A DNA stretch of 26,702 nt from Nemertoderma westbladi (GCA_032718475.1 JAUCBJ010005035.1:1-26702); one strand, 5' to 3'. Positions 10,061 through 21,130 are shown, counted from the first letter of the stretch. Translations and numbers: made by a program. The notes: generated by a model from the letters alone, not told the origin.

Positions 10061-10285
10061 TTTATTTATGCAGTTGAGGTACAAATCCGCGTAAATACTT
10101 TATTGGAACAGTCTATTAATTTATTTACGCAGTTGAGGTATAAATCCGCGTAAATACTTTAATGGAACAGTCTATTAATTTATTTACGCGGTTGAGGTAC
10201 AAATCCGCGTAAATACTTTATTGGAACAGTCTATTAATTTATTTACGCAGTTGAGGTATAAATCCGCGTAAATACTTTAATGGAA
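10061..10285 (+). repeat. 59-bp satellite in a 118-bp dimeric order
   Basis: Units start at 10061, 10120, 10179 and 10238 (period 59; the last is about 48 bases). They alternate between two types. Type A reads GAGGTAC and CTTTATTGG. Type B reads GAGGTAT and CTTTAATGG. The order is A-B-A-B, so the true repeat is a 118-base dimer. Each unit holds an inverted pair ATTTACGC / GCGTAAAT around 17-19 bases; in the third unit both arms gain a matching G/C to give nine pairs. The array replaces the missing 3' end of LINE copy 2. Confidence 0.92.
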
Positions 10286-11328
10286 GTCATGAAATTAAAG
10301 TTTTTACGCATGGCCACTGTGGGCCATTGTAGCTTATCCAGCCAGCCGCCGGCCAGTCAGCCAGCCCAGACAGCCTGTGAGGCAACGATTCTTACAGTAA
10401 GTAAGAAACCTATCGGTCACTAATGAATACCTACTTAAAGTTGGGACTTTACCAGTAGAGACTGTGCTACTAAAGTGGCTACTCTATGGAAATTGAATAA
10501 AACAAGCAAAGAAGTAAACAGCCCAAATGACAATAATATCTCTAATCAACAACACTCGATAAAAACAATCCGAAATGAAACCCTATGTACAGTATAATTC
10601 CATACAGAGATTCACACAATACTACAGTATGATAAAAATAAAATGCAGAAGTAATTAAAAAACCAACTTTTATAAAACACATAAAAGACATGCGGTAGTC
10701 TAAACAATTGTAAAACTACAGGTAGTCAGACATATACTGTATTTCATTTGTTATTTTATGATTAATTATTTATACTTGAGATTGTGGTGAAACCATTTCA
10801 ACGGGGACAGGGTGGGGGGGGGGGGGGGGGGGGGGTGGTGGTGGAACTTTTCTCAAATCCCACCCCGGCGAATTAACAAGGATTATTCATCAATCAAGGG
10901 AAAGGAGCAGGTTATATTGACAGTGGCACGTTATTCTAACCAAACTAATTAACGAAAGTTAATAGCATATTGTTCATTTTGAGTTAAATTTTTGAGAGTG
11001 AAATTTTACCCTGAAGAGGGATGAATTTTTATTGCGTTATGAGACCACCCCCCCCCCCCCCCCCCCAAAAAAAAAAATTTTTCTAATATTAAATTATATT
11101 CTATAAAAACTACACAGCTTGGCACCAAAAATGGCTATTTCTATTTATTGTCATTCTCAGCATTAAATAATTAACACAAATACTTAACGAAATACTTACT
11201 GAAACGAAGACATCATGTTGGAATTGGGAATCATTTGGTGGATAGGAACAAGAATTCCAGCAGAACTCCTAGAAATAATAATATAATGAAAACTATTACT
11301 GTAGGTATTGTATTGTGATGATTGTAAA
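10286..11328. other. Non-coding stretch with G22 and C19-A11 tracts
   Basis: Includes a CAGCCAGCC-rich simple stretch (10335-10370), an uninterrupted run of 22 G at 10814-10835 followed by TGG repeats, and 19 C at 11048-11066 followed at once by 11 A. No coding frame is supported. Confidence 0.65.
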
Positions 11329-11545
11329 GGCGGGACTAGCTCATCATATGGTTGAGCGCCGGGCAATCAATCTATTGGTTGTACTGTAGGTTCGAGAACC
11401 AGTTCAATTACTGGAAGCAAAACTTGGGATATATATGAGTAGCGCACATCCCCCACCTTCGGGTAGCAGCTATCGAAAGATGACTATTCAGGTCATCGCC
11501 CCTGGCTTCGCTCGACTGTTTATTTACTATCTCTATTCTAGGAAT
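11329..11545 (+). mobile_element. tRNA-derived SINE-like unit
   Basis: An A-box-like block (TAGCTCATCATATGGTTGAGCG, about 11338-11358) is followed about 50 bases later by a good B box, GGTTCGAGAACC (11389-11400). This is the internal RNA polymerase III promoter layout of a tRNA. No convincing acceptor or T stem closes around it, so it is not a working tRNA gene. The roughly 140 bases after the tRNA-like head (GGGTAGCAGCTATCG, GATGACTATTCAGGTC) would be the SINE body. The 3' end is approximate. Confidence 0.55.
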
Positions 11546-11682
11546 TCCTTTTTTTATGAATATGATACCTGTGAATATATCTCTAATACATGAACTGTGG
11601 GGTATCTAATTCTAAACCACCAATCACCTTTTTCCTGCAATGCTAGCTGACAGGCACTTTACCTGAGCTCTGAGCAGACAAC

Positions 11683-11871
11683 TCACAAACTATTATTAGA
11701 TTCTACCTTTTTATAAACTAAAGATTCCATAACAACATTACTAACATATTTTTCTTTATTGCAGTGCGCCCTGCATTTAGCCACGGATATTTCATCAGCA
11801 CCGATAGTAACCTTACCAAAACAGGTAACAACAACTTGTAACAATAAAATCAGTAGAGTTGTTGATAACAT
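11683..11871 (-). CDS. Small secreted-protein-like open frame or first exon
   Basis: The 62-residue frame starts with a classic signal-peptide pattern: MLSTT, a run of Leu/Ile/Val to about residue 16, and a likely cut after CFG. The next residues, KVTIGADEISVAKCRAHCNKE, carry a Cys-x3-Cys pair as in small Cys-rich extracellular modules. The tail is less protein-like. Possible 5' splice sites lie inside (GGTAAGG after residue 18; GTTAGT after KEKY), so only the N-terminal part may be coding. No family was recognised. It could be chance. Confidence 0.25.
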   Translation of the reverse strand: MLSTTLLILLLQVVVTCFGKVTIGADEISVAKCRAHCNKEKYVSNVVMESLVYKKVESNNSL

Positions 11872-12103
11872 GACAATCTGAGAACGTTAGCGAATTTATT
11901 CCAGTTGTTAAACATTATGTAACAATGATCAGCCATTACACAACAAGGCACATATAGCCACTTCAACGTAATACTTAATATTTATTTAGAATAATTACCA
12001 TATGAGTTGGTCAAAAGGCTAAAATGATATGTTTATATTATTATAAAATGCTTATAAAATTATAATAATCACAATATCACTATCATCAACTCCAATCTCT
12101 TCA

Positions 12104-12298
12104 TGCCGTGTGGGTCCGAACCCTTCATGGGAACCAGTGGAGTTAAGGTTTAGGCCTAATCATAAATGCGTCAACTGCTTTCAAAGGGATTAGGCAGAGC
12201 TCACGTCTGCCTTGCATCCTTAAATAGTAGCTAAATGACTACCTAGTTTCCTCTGGGGAAAATGGTTCTGGGGGATCGTACTGGAAATAACTTTGTAC
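12104..12298 (+). mobile_element. SINE-like unit, plus orientation, 5'-truncated
   Basis: Begins around a B-box-like GGTCCGAACCC (12113-12123); no A box precedes it. The body runs through CTGCCTTGCATCCTTAAATA, AGCTAAATGACTAC and GGTTCTGGGGGATCG to GGAAATAACTTTGTAC. It aligns along its whole length to the minus-strand unit at 12453-12655, which establishes both as copies of one repeat family. Confidence 0.65.
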
Positions 12299-12452
12299 AT
12301 AATCATTGGTCAAATTGTAAGGAAAACTTACTTTACTTCCCTCTTTGTCAGCAGAATTTCTCGCCAATTTCTATAGTATTTATTCATCATGAATGGGAGA
12401 AACCATGATTATATCCATGAGATCATGAATAATCAGTCTTGGCGAAGGATTT
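12299..12452. other. Spacer between the two inverted SINE-like units
   Basis: About 150 bases with repeated ATCATGAAT/CATGAATGG words and no coding signal. Confidence 0.5.
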
Positions 12453-12655
12453 GGCACAAAGTTATTCCCCGTGCAATCCTCCAGAACTATACTCAGAGAA
12501 AAATGTACTCATTTAGCTGCCATTTAATGACGCAAGGCAGCAGATATGCGCCCTGGCATATCCTTAAAGCCGAATCCAAATCTCCCCAGGACCCTTGCGG
12601 GGTTCGAACCAACGAATTATATAGACCCGTTGCTTTGAATTCGCCACACTGAATG
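12453..12655 (-). mobile_element. SINE-like unit, minus orientation, with tRNA-like head
   Basis: Reading the minus strand from 12655, an A-box-like TGGCGAATTCAAAGCAACGG (12647-12628) is followed by a strong B box GGTTCGAACC (12610-12601). The body then contains CTGCTGCCTTGCGTCATTAA, GCAGCTAAATGAGTAC, GTTCTGGAGGATTGC and GGAATAACTTTGTGCC. These match the plus-strand copy at 12104-12298 block by block. This copy retains the promoter half that the plus-strand copy lost. An open frame on the plus strand (12389-12652) is a shadow of this unit. Confidence 0.7.
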
Positions 12656-14069
12656 AGTTACGAATATGAATAATTACGCAACAACCACATTGATGAGGAA
12701 TTTATATTTCAGCTAAATAAATATCCTTTGGTTTTATAGAAGAGTCACGATAGCTTTGATTGATTGTTAAGAAATATCATATATATTTTTGGCAGAATTG
12801 TCCGTTTAATTTTAAAAGTTAACGTACGTTTACATTTCATTATATAATGTCTTCACTTATTTATGATTTGATTGTCTTTCTGTCTTATTTACTTCTGCGC
12901 GGATACAATACTGTGCAAGTTTTGTCCAACTACAGATTTATAAAGCTCATCTTTCAATAAAAAAATAATAGTATAAATAGTAGGCCTAACCTAAACATTT
13001 TTTCTTAAAATTTTTTAGAGATTTACAATTTGAAACAGTGATGTCTTCTGTGAAAACCGCTGCCACAAGATGAAAGCACTTATATTAAAGTACAAAAGTG
13101 AATTTAAAATATTCGGTAATAATGTTTTGTATTGGGAACGTATTGTCCGGGACCAAATTGTCCAACATCAGTAGATTCACTAGTGTTTCCCACTTCGCTC
13201 TCTTAATTTCAAAGATACACCTTTTTTAGTGGTTCTGTAGTTGGTAGTTGCACTACGAATAACGGTGGGCAAGTAAAAAAAAACAATAGAAGTACCGGTC
13301 TCATTAAATGTTAGAATTTTACATAATTTCCTTGCGGATAATGTTTTTATCTGAATATTCTTTCACTGGGTATCCATTCAGATTCATTCATCATTTAAGT
13401 CGCAACGCCATTGGATATGATTAAAGATAATGGTGTACGAAGAAAGTTCATCCCTGGGTAAAGCTGGTGGCCTGGCCTTCCATGCTACAGTATAAATAAC
13501 TTTCCTTTACCGCTCTTGCTCAAGGTCACTTCAAGAGAATATAGCCAGAATAGGCCTACAAGTGATTCGAGAGACTCTGCCCCACGGTAAGTGATTAGTG
13601 GTGAAGGCCGATCGATCATATTGTCAATATTATTCAAAGATGTTGATACAATATTAAAATAATTCGAAGAAAAATAATGAATACTGTACAATATTAATTA
13701 TCCACTCTTGAAGATATAGCACTTAAACCTTTTAACTGGCCAAAAGAGTAGTTAAGGAAACAGTGTTATCAAAAAATTTCCTGTAGTTTCGAGACAGGAA
13801 ATATATTTGTAGCTAAATTAATAGAATCCCACGCAAAGTTACAATTTAGTAACAATGGCAAACACCCACACCGCATGCTCTATTTGGAATTCTGGATTCT
13901 GTCGAGGAAGTTAGTGTCACTAATTTAATAAATTTCAACTTCCTATTCTTCTCGACTACCGGTTTAGAGTACACGGCTCTATGAAAAATATTGACCATTA
14001 GCGACAACCACTACGGTACACATTTCTACGAAAATAATTACAAAGCCACTATACTATTAAAACCTTTAA
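12656..14069. other. Non-coding stretch, nothing recognised
   Basis: AT-rich sequence with no credible open frame, RNA gene or repeat beyond scattered TAGGCCTA and TACAGTA words. A minus-strand open frame at 13485-13691 has no domain signal. Confidence 0.5.
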
Positions 14070-15130
14070 ATAGATAGATAGATTTACTGTATTTATACAT
14101 TATGTAAAAACAATAACAAATACACCAAACAATGTACCGGTACAAAGGTATTGTCCAACATAACATATAGGATTACCCCTAAAGCTTTGCAGCTTATTTC
14201 CAAGGGGGTCCTTTATGTTACTTGGTTACAAATACAATATTACACTACGCTACCCTAAAACCAATATAAAACGTAATTACACTATGTACATGTACAACTT
14301 TACCGAGAGCGTGACAATGTCCGACTCAACGATAAAGATATAATGTACAGAACAATTTATTATAAAACGTAATTACAGTATAAATAGTAAATAATTAATA
14401 AACTAATAACTTACTGTAGGACTATTGTACCTATTTTTACATTCCACACGGAGGTGAGATTTAACTGCAGATTTAAATGAATGTTGATTATCTAGGTTTT
14501 TAATTTCATTAGGCAGAGCGTTACAATTTTTAATACCGTTAAAAAAGAAAGTATCAGATTCAAAGGATTTACAATTCGGGAGGTAGAAGTTTGAAGCACT
14601 AGCTCTGGTACTGTAAGAGTGTGTATCGCGTACTCTGTTGAATTTTTGTTTTAGGTAATTGGGACATTTACCATTATACACTTATGCACATGGTTAAGGC
14701 GTAGCTGCTTAACTTTACTATCTAAGTTAGTTTAAGTTAAATTAGTCCAGATTCAGAAAAGTCATCTGGAGTTAGGTGGTGCCTAGGTTTGTAGTCCTTA
14801 ATAAATCGTACTACTTTATTCTGAGCTACTTGTAATTTACATTTAAGCTGTTTGGTTAAGCCTTCATACCGAGAAGAGCATGCATGGTCCATGTGACACT
14901 GTATTAAAGAAGAGCAAAGTAACTTGCGGGAGTCGGTGTTTAAACTATTTTTATTTCTGTATAGAAACCTAAGTCTACTGTAACTTTCGAGAGAATATTT
15001 TTCACTGTGCTTTCTCCTGATAAGCAGTTATCCAATGTGGCGCCTAAATATTTAACTTCCTTTTTATTTTCAATCTTATGTCCATTACTAGTGACTTCAA
15101 ACTTAGTTACCTTCTGACCGATTATATCTA
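14070..15130 (-). mobile_element. 3' end of a jockey/CR1-like LINE
   Basis: On the minus strand the C-terminal reverse transcriptase region is followed by a 3' UTR of about 320 bases. The UTR contains CCCCCTTGGAAATAAGCTG (near 14200), the kind of sequence often seen just after CR1/L2-type ORFs. It ends in a (TCTA)n tail at about 14084-14070. A microsatellite tail is characteristic of this LINE group. The element is strongly 5'-truncated at about 15130. Confidence 0.75.
14403..15125 (-). pseudogene. C-terminal reverse transcriptase fragment of a jockey/CR1-like LINE
   Basis: Read from 15125 downward, one frame gives NGHKIENKKEVKYLGATLDN and SGESTVKNILSKV, the connection segment after the polymerase palm. 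Another frame gives KLLCSSLIQCHMDHACS and QVAQNKVVRFIKDYKPRHHL. The last (14681-14403) gives YLKQKFNRVRDTHSYSTRAS, FFFNGIKNCNALPNEIKNL and FKSAVKSHL before the stop. These are the ordered blocks of the C-terminal thumb region in this LINE group. At least two frameshifts and stops separate them, so it is dead. The catalytic palm and the endonuclease are absent. Confidence 0.8.
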
Positions 15131-16439
15131 AATTATTGCTCTATATTTTACATTTTTGTTTGTCACTTCATATACAATATCTATATATATGTCGATATTT
15201 ACTCATTTATATCTGTATCCTTAAATAATTTCACATTAACAAGAATAAAAAAAATCACGGATAGGTGAAATTTGTAACAACACACAAAAAATATGACAAC
15301 GCTCAGTCCAAGTCAAAAAAACATTAGTCCACGGTCAAAAAATGGCTATATGTGAATAACAGCAGTAGATCGCAGTCATAAAAAAGTAATTCTGCCAATT
15401 TTCTGTTTCCCAAATCGCCGGCAACTCGTAGAAAACAGTCATACGTGTGGAACAACACTCAAAATGCCGGGACAACTCCCAAATCATGTAAATCAGTATT
15501 TTGCAATACTGTACTCCAGTTACTGTACTTACCTGTATGCCTACAATGTGTTGTAAGGTTCTGCTTTTGCAGAGCTTAGCATATGACTCTACGGGTCTCA
15601 TTATTGACTATTTAATTGTCAATCATCGTTTTATTAGCCATCAAACATTTAGCGACATACTGACCAACAGACAGACGATGGTTGAACCGGGTGTAACAGT
15701 ATGCTAAGCTCCCAAACTATTCATTCTGCTGACACTGGTCACTTCAGCACTAAAGAATAGAACTACTGTAAATACAGTACAACACTGTTGTCATGGAAAT
15801 TTCCGATATGCGGAGCCGATATACGGAGTCGACTTTACAGAATTACTTGTAGGACTGCGATCTAGCGTTATTCACATTGTTTGTGGCCATTATTTGACTG
15901 TGGTCTGTTATTTTTTTTGACTGTGGCTGATATTGGTTGTCACCGTTGTCGAACATCCCTTAAATACATGCTACTTGGAATGTATAGTACAGTATAATGT
16001 TTTTACTGTGTTGAGTGGTGGTTTGCTATTGACTGATAAACTCTATATACTGAACCTATACATACAGTATACTTACCAAGATATTATATCTAAGATTCAT
16101 TTGCTATCCAGATAAAACGACGTGTATCTCTATAGTTCATTTCATGGCTTTCAATCATAATTTAAAGCCGAAACTTGTGAACAAAACAAACAGCTTTTTT
16201 TTATTATTGTTTAAATAATAGATCAGGGCAGTATTATCCATAAGACACACTAGGCACATTGCCTAGACCTACTGTATAAACTTGTATTGATTGTACTGTA
16301 CGGTCTGTATGATTTGTACTGTAGGTCCCAGACATTCGTACAGTAGGCCCCACATTATCGTAGGTCACCTGAACTGGCATGTCCTTACGTAGAACTGCCA
16401 TGCAATATACAGTAGGCCACATTTGCATGTGGTTACTTT
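15131..16439. other. Non-coding stretch rich in TACTGTA/TACAGTA words
   Basis: No credible coding frame. TACTGTA and TACAGTA are conspicuous, for example at 15507, 15521, 15764, 15773, 16270, 16294, 16317, 16339 and 16408. Confidence 0.5.
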
Positions 16440-16668
16440 CCACTGGAAGTGGAAGTTGGAGTAAACGATCTGCTCTACAATATGCGCTGTCGGATAAGAT
16501 AGACCTTATACATAATATAGAAACTCAAAGTACATTTATCATTGGTGGTGACTTTAATGCTAGGAATGATTTCCATAACAACAAAGCCATTGCGATAGCA
16601 TTGATGAATAAATTTGGAACAATTTTACTTGATTCTCCTTTACAATCAAGGCATTTTCTTCCATGCTA
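16440..16668 (+). pseudogene. Endonuclease fragment of another LINE
   Basis: The frame reads DKIDLIHNIETQSTFIIGGD followed by FNARNDF and, further on, LMNKFGTILLDSPLQSRHF. The IIGGDFNARN block is the Asp/Asn active-site motif of the apurinic-type endonuclease in jockey-like LINEs, and the spacing to the following LLDSP...HF segment also fits. Only about 70 codons remain, and no reverse transcriptase follows. The repetitive sequence before it (16250-16435) is not part of the protein. Confidence 0.5.
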
Positions 16669-18689
16669 GTAGCAGGTGAGATTTTGTTCTTGATCGCATT
16701 TGAATTATCCTGAGTTATTGCGAAATGTAAAAGCAACCCCCGATATTTTTCAGAATGTAACCCGTAAAATAGATTTATATAAATTTGCAAATAATACGCG
16801 ACGCGTCTACTAGGCCCTACACGTTGAAATATTCTCGAGTTCGGGGATCAAGGATACAGTCTATTAAGTATTTACAAACTTATTCAGGGCGTTACAACAA
16901 CGGACGTTTGTAGCCTGACACATTTAGTAAGTAAGTGGAATAGAGTAGGCCCAATGCGAAAACTAGCCCTGAAAACCCACCATGTTCATATTTTTTGAAA
17001 AAGTTTGCTACGTCGAACGCGTTTTTTCGGGGTGTCACACAGGATGTCACCACCGGCTATCATATAAACCATTTTTTCCTGATAGTCGGTGGTGAAGACC
17101 TCTTAACTGGATTATTAGTTCATATTTTTACCATTTCATTTGAACACTTTCGACATAGCTTTATTTAAATGAGGTCAGGATACTTTTATAATTGGATGTA
17201 TGACAACTGGCCAGTTAGTTTCGCTTGAGCTGGAAACATTATTATCTGGATATGGATATGTATTATCTGGGATTATTATCTATTGAACTCATATAAGGCA
17301 CCCATTACTATATAATCCATATAGGATTATTAATGATTAATGATTTAGTACAAAATTGTTAAAGATAATCTCCATCTAACAGTTAATACTGTACAAGCTC
17401 ATCATCAGCAGGGATTCATGCTAAACAGATATATCTACACACCAACCACAGGATATACTGTATTAATATCCAATTATTACTTAACCTAGATGGGTAGCCA
17501 CTAATACTGTAAATATCCTCAACCACAGAAGCCATTGTAGACTTCATTAACTTCCTTTACAAACTATTAAATCTGGTGTAGTACAATACTAAATGGAGAA
17601 GAACAACAAGTGCCATTGAACTTCATAGTTTATACCAGCAAAACAGTATAAAACTGTATTCATCATCAGTGCAACACATATACTGTATAATGCAAAAAAC
17701 TAATTTGTAAATCTTCTACTGTAAGAAAACCGTATCTGTTTGTTTGTGTGTTTGTCACACGAAAGGCTCTGAAACTATCAGGTCAATTATTTGTGTTGTT
17801 TTTAGTACCCCCCTGTAGTGTATAGTCTGAATGGGTGTATAAAGCAATTTTCAGAAAAATACAGTCATTACTTTTTGCAAAAAATGAATAAACGAAAAGT
17901 GCCATAGACGCAATGGTAAAATAACACCAATAACAGCTGGTGTTCATGATGAAAAATGGCTTATGTAATGGATTTCAATAAATAAATTGGAGTTGAGCTG
18001 TTAATGCAACTGTAATTAAAGATGTAATATTATGGTTTTGTTCAGAAATGGAAAAAATGAGAAAGCGAATAGGATATGCAACATGAGACTGCCTGTTCAA
18101 TAGAAGTGGATTAGGTGGGATAGTGAATGTCAGGGACAAGTGGCTGAACTGGTTAGCGCTACTGATGAGGTCTGATAGGCTGAAACGATGGATTTCAACA
18201 TAGACTTAGTATAAATCGATGAGGTTGCCAAGATTATTGTACTTGTACACCCATACCGTTTGCTTAGGCCCTACTCCTACTGCCTTAAATCCAAAGCCGT
18301 TACAAACTTGAAATTCTTCATAGGGTAGCATTAGTGTGTGTTAAATATTAATAATTATTACTGTGTTAAATGTTAAATAAACAACCTCTCTGGGCGGGGA
18401 CTCATTGAGTTAGACGAGTTGTTGGTACTGAAACTCACCATTAAGTTGAATGACAGGAATCATCCGTGGACAATAAACAACTCCACACCACCAAGACATT
18501 TGACTGTGTTGCCAATTTAAGCAATGGTCTTTGTGGCCTAAGTCGGGAACAAATTGTAACTGAAAGTATCTGTAGGCAGCGTGAATTCTCCTTCTCGAGA
18601 TTTTACTTCTCGAGATCTCGAGATCTATACTGCCCTAGGGAGGAACGGATACTGCAGCGGTGGTAGGTGGAATACGGAACACTGAGTAC
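16669..18689. other. Non-coding stretch with small inverted repeats
   Basis: Holds the inverted repeat at 17047-17095 and an isolated A-box-like sequence near 18142 (TGGCTGAACTGGTTAGCGC, without a clear B box, perhaps a degraded SINE head). TCTCGAGA words cluster at 18594-18625. No gene was recognised; an open frame at 18466-18666 has no domain signal. Confidence 0.5.
17047..17095. other. 16-bp inverted repeat with 17-base loop
   Basis: TCACCACCGGCTATCA (17047-17062) is inverted at 17080-17095 with one mismatch. No terminator-like or RNA context is evident. Confidence 0.75.
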
Positions 18690-19270
18690 TGATAAAAATG
18701 TTAGCGGATCCAATTCGCTGCACCACCCAGCGGAAAATGGGGAAAGTCACGATTTACCAATCGTTATATAATATCGCATACCAACACACCGGGGCAATAT
18801 ACATTGCCAGCCAGAGGGAGAGATACCAGCTCATCTCGGGGTAGAAGCTAGCATAAAGGTCAAAGGGGAAAAGTGGGTTTGGCCAGGGAAAGACAGATCA
18901 ACCAATGGAAGGGCGGTTTACCATCAATCATAACGCATCGATTGGCCAGGCCAAACGTAGGTAGCAATATATCCTATGTGTAATTATAATATAACCGTTA
19001 CCTTTATTGATTGTGCCTTCAGTTGGCTATGTAGAGTGTAGAAGTCAGATGGTTTTCAACCGTCACCATTACTGCTATTATTGTGCTGTGTTACCAGTAC
19101 TTATAGATTTGAGATTATATCAACATTCAGCCATTAACTCATTTATTCTACCAGCCTTTGGCCTTTCAGCCCCAAAGTCTTCAGTCTCACTAGCACGCGG
19201 CGACACGTATCCAAACCACGACAAAACCCGGTCGGGATTCCCTCACCAACTCGGGGATCCCGTCACAGTT
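18690..19270 (+). mobile_element. LTR-like leader of module copy 1
   Basis: This stretch aligns in patches, in the same order, with 24105-24778. Shared blocks are ATGT(T/A)AGCGGA with AATTC, GGAAAATGGGG, GCTAGCA then CAAAGGGGAAA, ATTGGCCA, ACCGTCACC, CAGCC with CGGC, and the end CCCGGTCGGGAT...GATCCCGTCACA. The end can fold as CGGGAT/ATCCCG in both copies. TATA-like sequences lie at about 18766 and 18985. Its position just before the gag-like frame, and the CA ending, suggest a long terminal repeat. No second LTR or clear primer-binding site was found, so a 5' untranslated leader is an alternative. Boundaries are approximate. Confidence 0.45.
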
Positions 19271-20373
19271 GAAAACCAGACTTAGGGGGAAGTTTAAACC
19301 TACGACGAGCTGACAAGAGACCAAGTTGAGACAAGACAAGGTAAGACGACGATATGCCAATGATAGCAATCAGCGAACGAATGCCCCAGGGTTCGGGGAA
19401 GGAAGGAAATACACCGCACACCGCGAGCGAAAGAGACCAAACGATTCAGGAGGCGGCGACGAGGCGGTACTGGCCCACCACACCGGATTCGCAAAGGAGA
19501 GACGGTTCGATTGTTGAGGAGGAGGGCGGATGGGTACAAGGAGAGGAGAGACGCAAGTCAACACGGGACAGGAGCAGCGAAAGAAGTACTGGAGTCACCA
19601 GCCAACCAGCAGCTGCAGGCCAAGGAGTTCAGGAGGAGGACGTTGGGACGAGCAATCACCTACAAAGGCGGATACAATGCGACGAGGAGGATGCTCAAGG
19701 ATGCTAAGACAGGAGGAAAGGTAGACGAGCCCAAGTTGAACCTCAGACTCGGTTCGGTGAGTGTAACAAACATTTTCACTACCTAGTCCAATTTGGGCAG
19801 GGGGAACTGGCGAGTGAAAGGGCGAGAGGGGTCGCCACAGAACTGTATGAATTGTGGCGATCTGAGATAATGCCGTATGGTGTAGTGTACATAGGGCCTT
19901 ATCTGTTGGATGCGTGGGGGATTAAGTTAGTGGTATGGGTGGGTCCGCACGACGCCGAAGCCGAGGTTAACCCAGAGGATTCGGTGTCATCCGTTAGTAA
20001 AACCGCTAGCAGACCCGATAAAATTAGTAAAACTAACAGGCAACGGGAGTCCATCGTAACCGAAAAGTCCGCCACACCCTCCGCGAAAGCAAGAAGGGTG
20101 TTAGAGATAGATCTGGCGTGTCAGCTAGACATGATCGCATTGGACCAAATAGAATTAGAGAGACAATTTGATGAGGGGACTGCACTGTTAGAGAGGGATA
20201 GGGAGTTAGCGAGATAATGTAAAGAGAGGGCCGAAAAGGTGGCGAGAAACTATAGAGAACTTGAGGAGAGGGAAAAGAGTGAGCGTAGAGAACGGGAAGA
20301 GAAGGAAAAGAGTGAGCATAGAGGACGGGAAGAGAAAGAAATGAGTGAATGCAATTAACGAGATGAAAGAGAG

Positions 20374-20571
20374 GTGAACGAGCGCAAAGAGTGGGACGCG
20401 AGGGAGGCAGCGAGGGTTGAGAGAGAGGTGAACGAGCACAAAGAGCGGAATGCGAGGGAGGGAGTGAGGGTTGAGAGAGCGGTGAACGAGCGCAAAGAGC
20501 GGGACGCGAGGGAGGGAGTGAGGGTTGAGAGAGAGGTGAACGAGCGCCAAGAGCGGGAGCCGAGGGAAGCA
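20374..20571 (+). repeat. 54-bp (18-residue) tandem repeat in the coiled coil of copy 1
   Basis: Units start at 20374, 20428, 20482 and 20536 (the last partial). They encode variants of VNERKERDAREGVRVERE. Eighteen residues equal five turns of an alpha helix, so each unit extends a continuous charged helix in register. Copy 2 lacks the array at the equivalent place. Confidence 0.9.
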
Positions 20572-20929
20572 GAGTTAGCCGATCAGAGTGTTAGAGAGGA
20601 CAAAGAGGGTAAAAGAATGAGGGATGATATGCACGCCTGGTTGGGGGGGTTGATGCAGTATCAGGTGAGACAAAAACGCTGGTTAGAACTGGCGAAACTA
20701 GGTGTATCAGAGAGCGAAGCTGGTTCAGGAAGTATTTATGAGGAACCAGGGGTGATAGAAACTTTTGTTAACACCCCACTTACAGGTACTGGACGACAAA
20801 TACAGAAGTGGTGTGACCAGATGGAGGGGGGGGGGGGTAATGACAATACATTTAATGGGAACGTTAATAATACCGTAGTCGACAACTCTAACAATAACAA
20901 TGGTACATTTCTTAAGGGAATAATGCTTT

Positions 20930-21130
20930 AGTAAATAATAACAATCCTGATGTTGGTGCAACAAATAATCAAAATAATTTAATAATAATAATGTTAGTAG
21001 TGATGCGATAAATAATAATATAATAAATAATCGTGATGAAACTAGTCAAAATAATTCAAATAATAATATAACAACTAATCGTGGTGAGGCTAGTGGCGGT
21101 ATAATAAATGTAAACGTTAATGAAGCAAAT
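20930..21130 (+). repeat. AAT-rich tract encoding an Asn-rich tail, copy 1
   Basis: Repeated AATAAT words translate, across shifting frames, mostly to Asn. The matching place in copy 2 (26181-26435) reads Asn/Gln-rich without interruption, so this tract is coding in origin rather than a plain microsatellite. Confidence 0.6.

Noticed and set aside
11329-11400. Functional tRNA gene
   Set aside because: A and B boxes are present, but no complete acceptor, anticodon and T stems could be folded. A SINE head fits better.
12389-12652. Plus-strand 87-codon open frame
   Set aside because: It lies entirely on the antisense of the minus-strand SINE-like unit and has no domain signal.
19751-19766. Splice donor (GTGAGT) in the gag-like gene, conserved at 25272 in copy 2
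   Set aside because: The protein remains alignable between copies straight through this point (NKHF.YLV.FGQ), so the sequence is coding. The frame change in copy 1 is better explained by an indel.
20206-20550. Minus-strand open frame of 114 codons with Leu/Pro/His repeats
   Set aside because: It is the antisense of the 54-bp coiled-coil repeats, whose sense frame is conserved between two copies. The same holds for minus-strand frames at 25588-25950 and 21149-21587.
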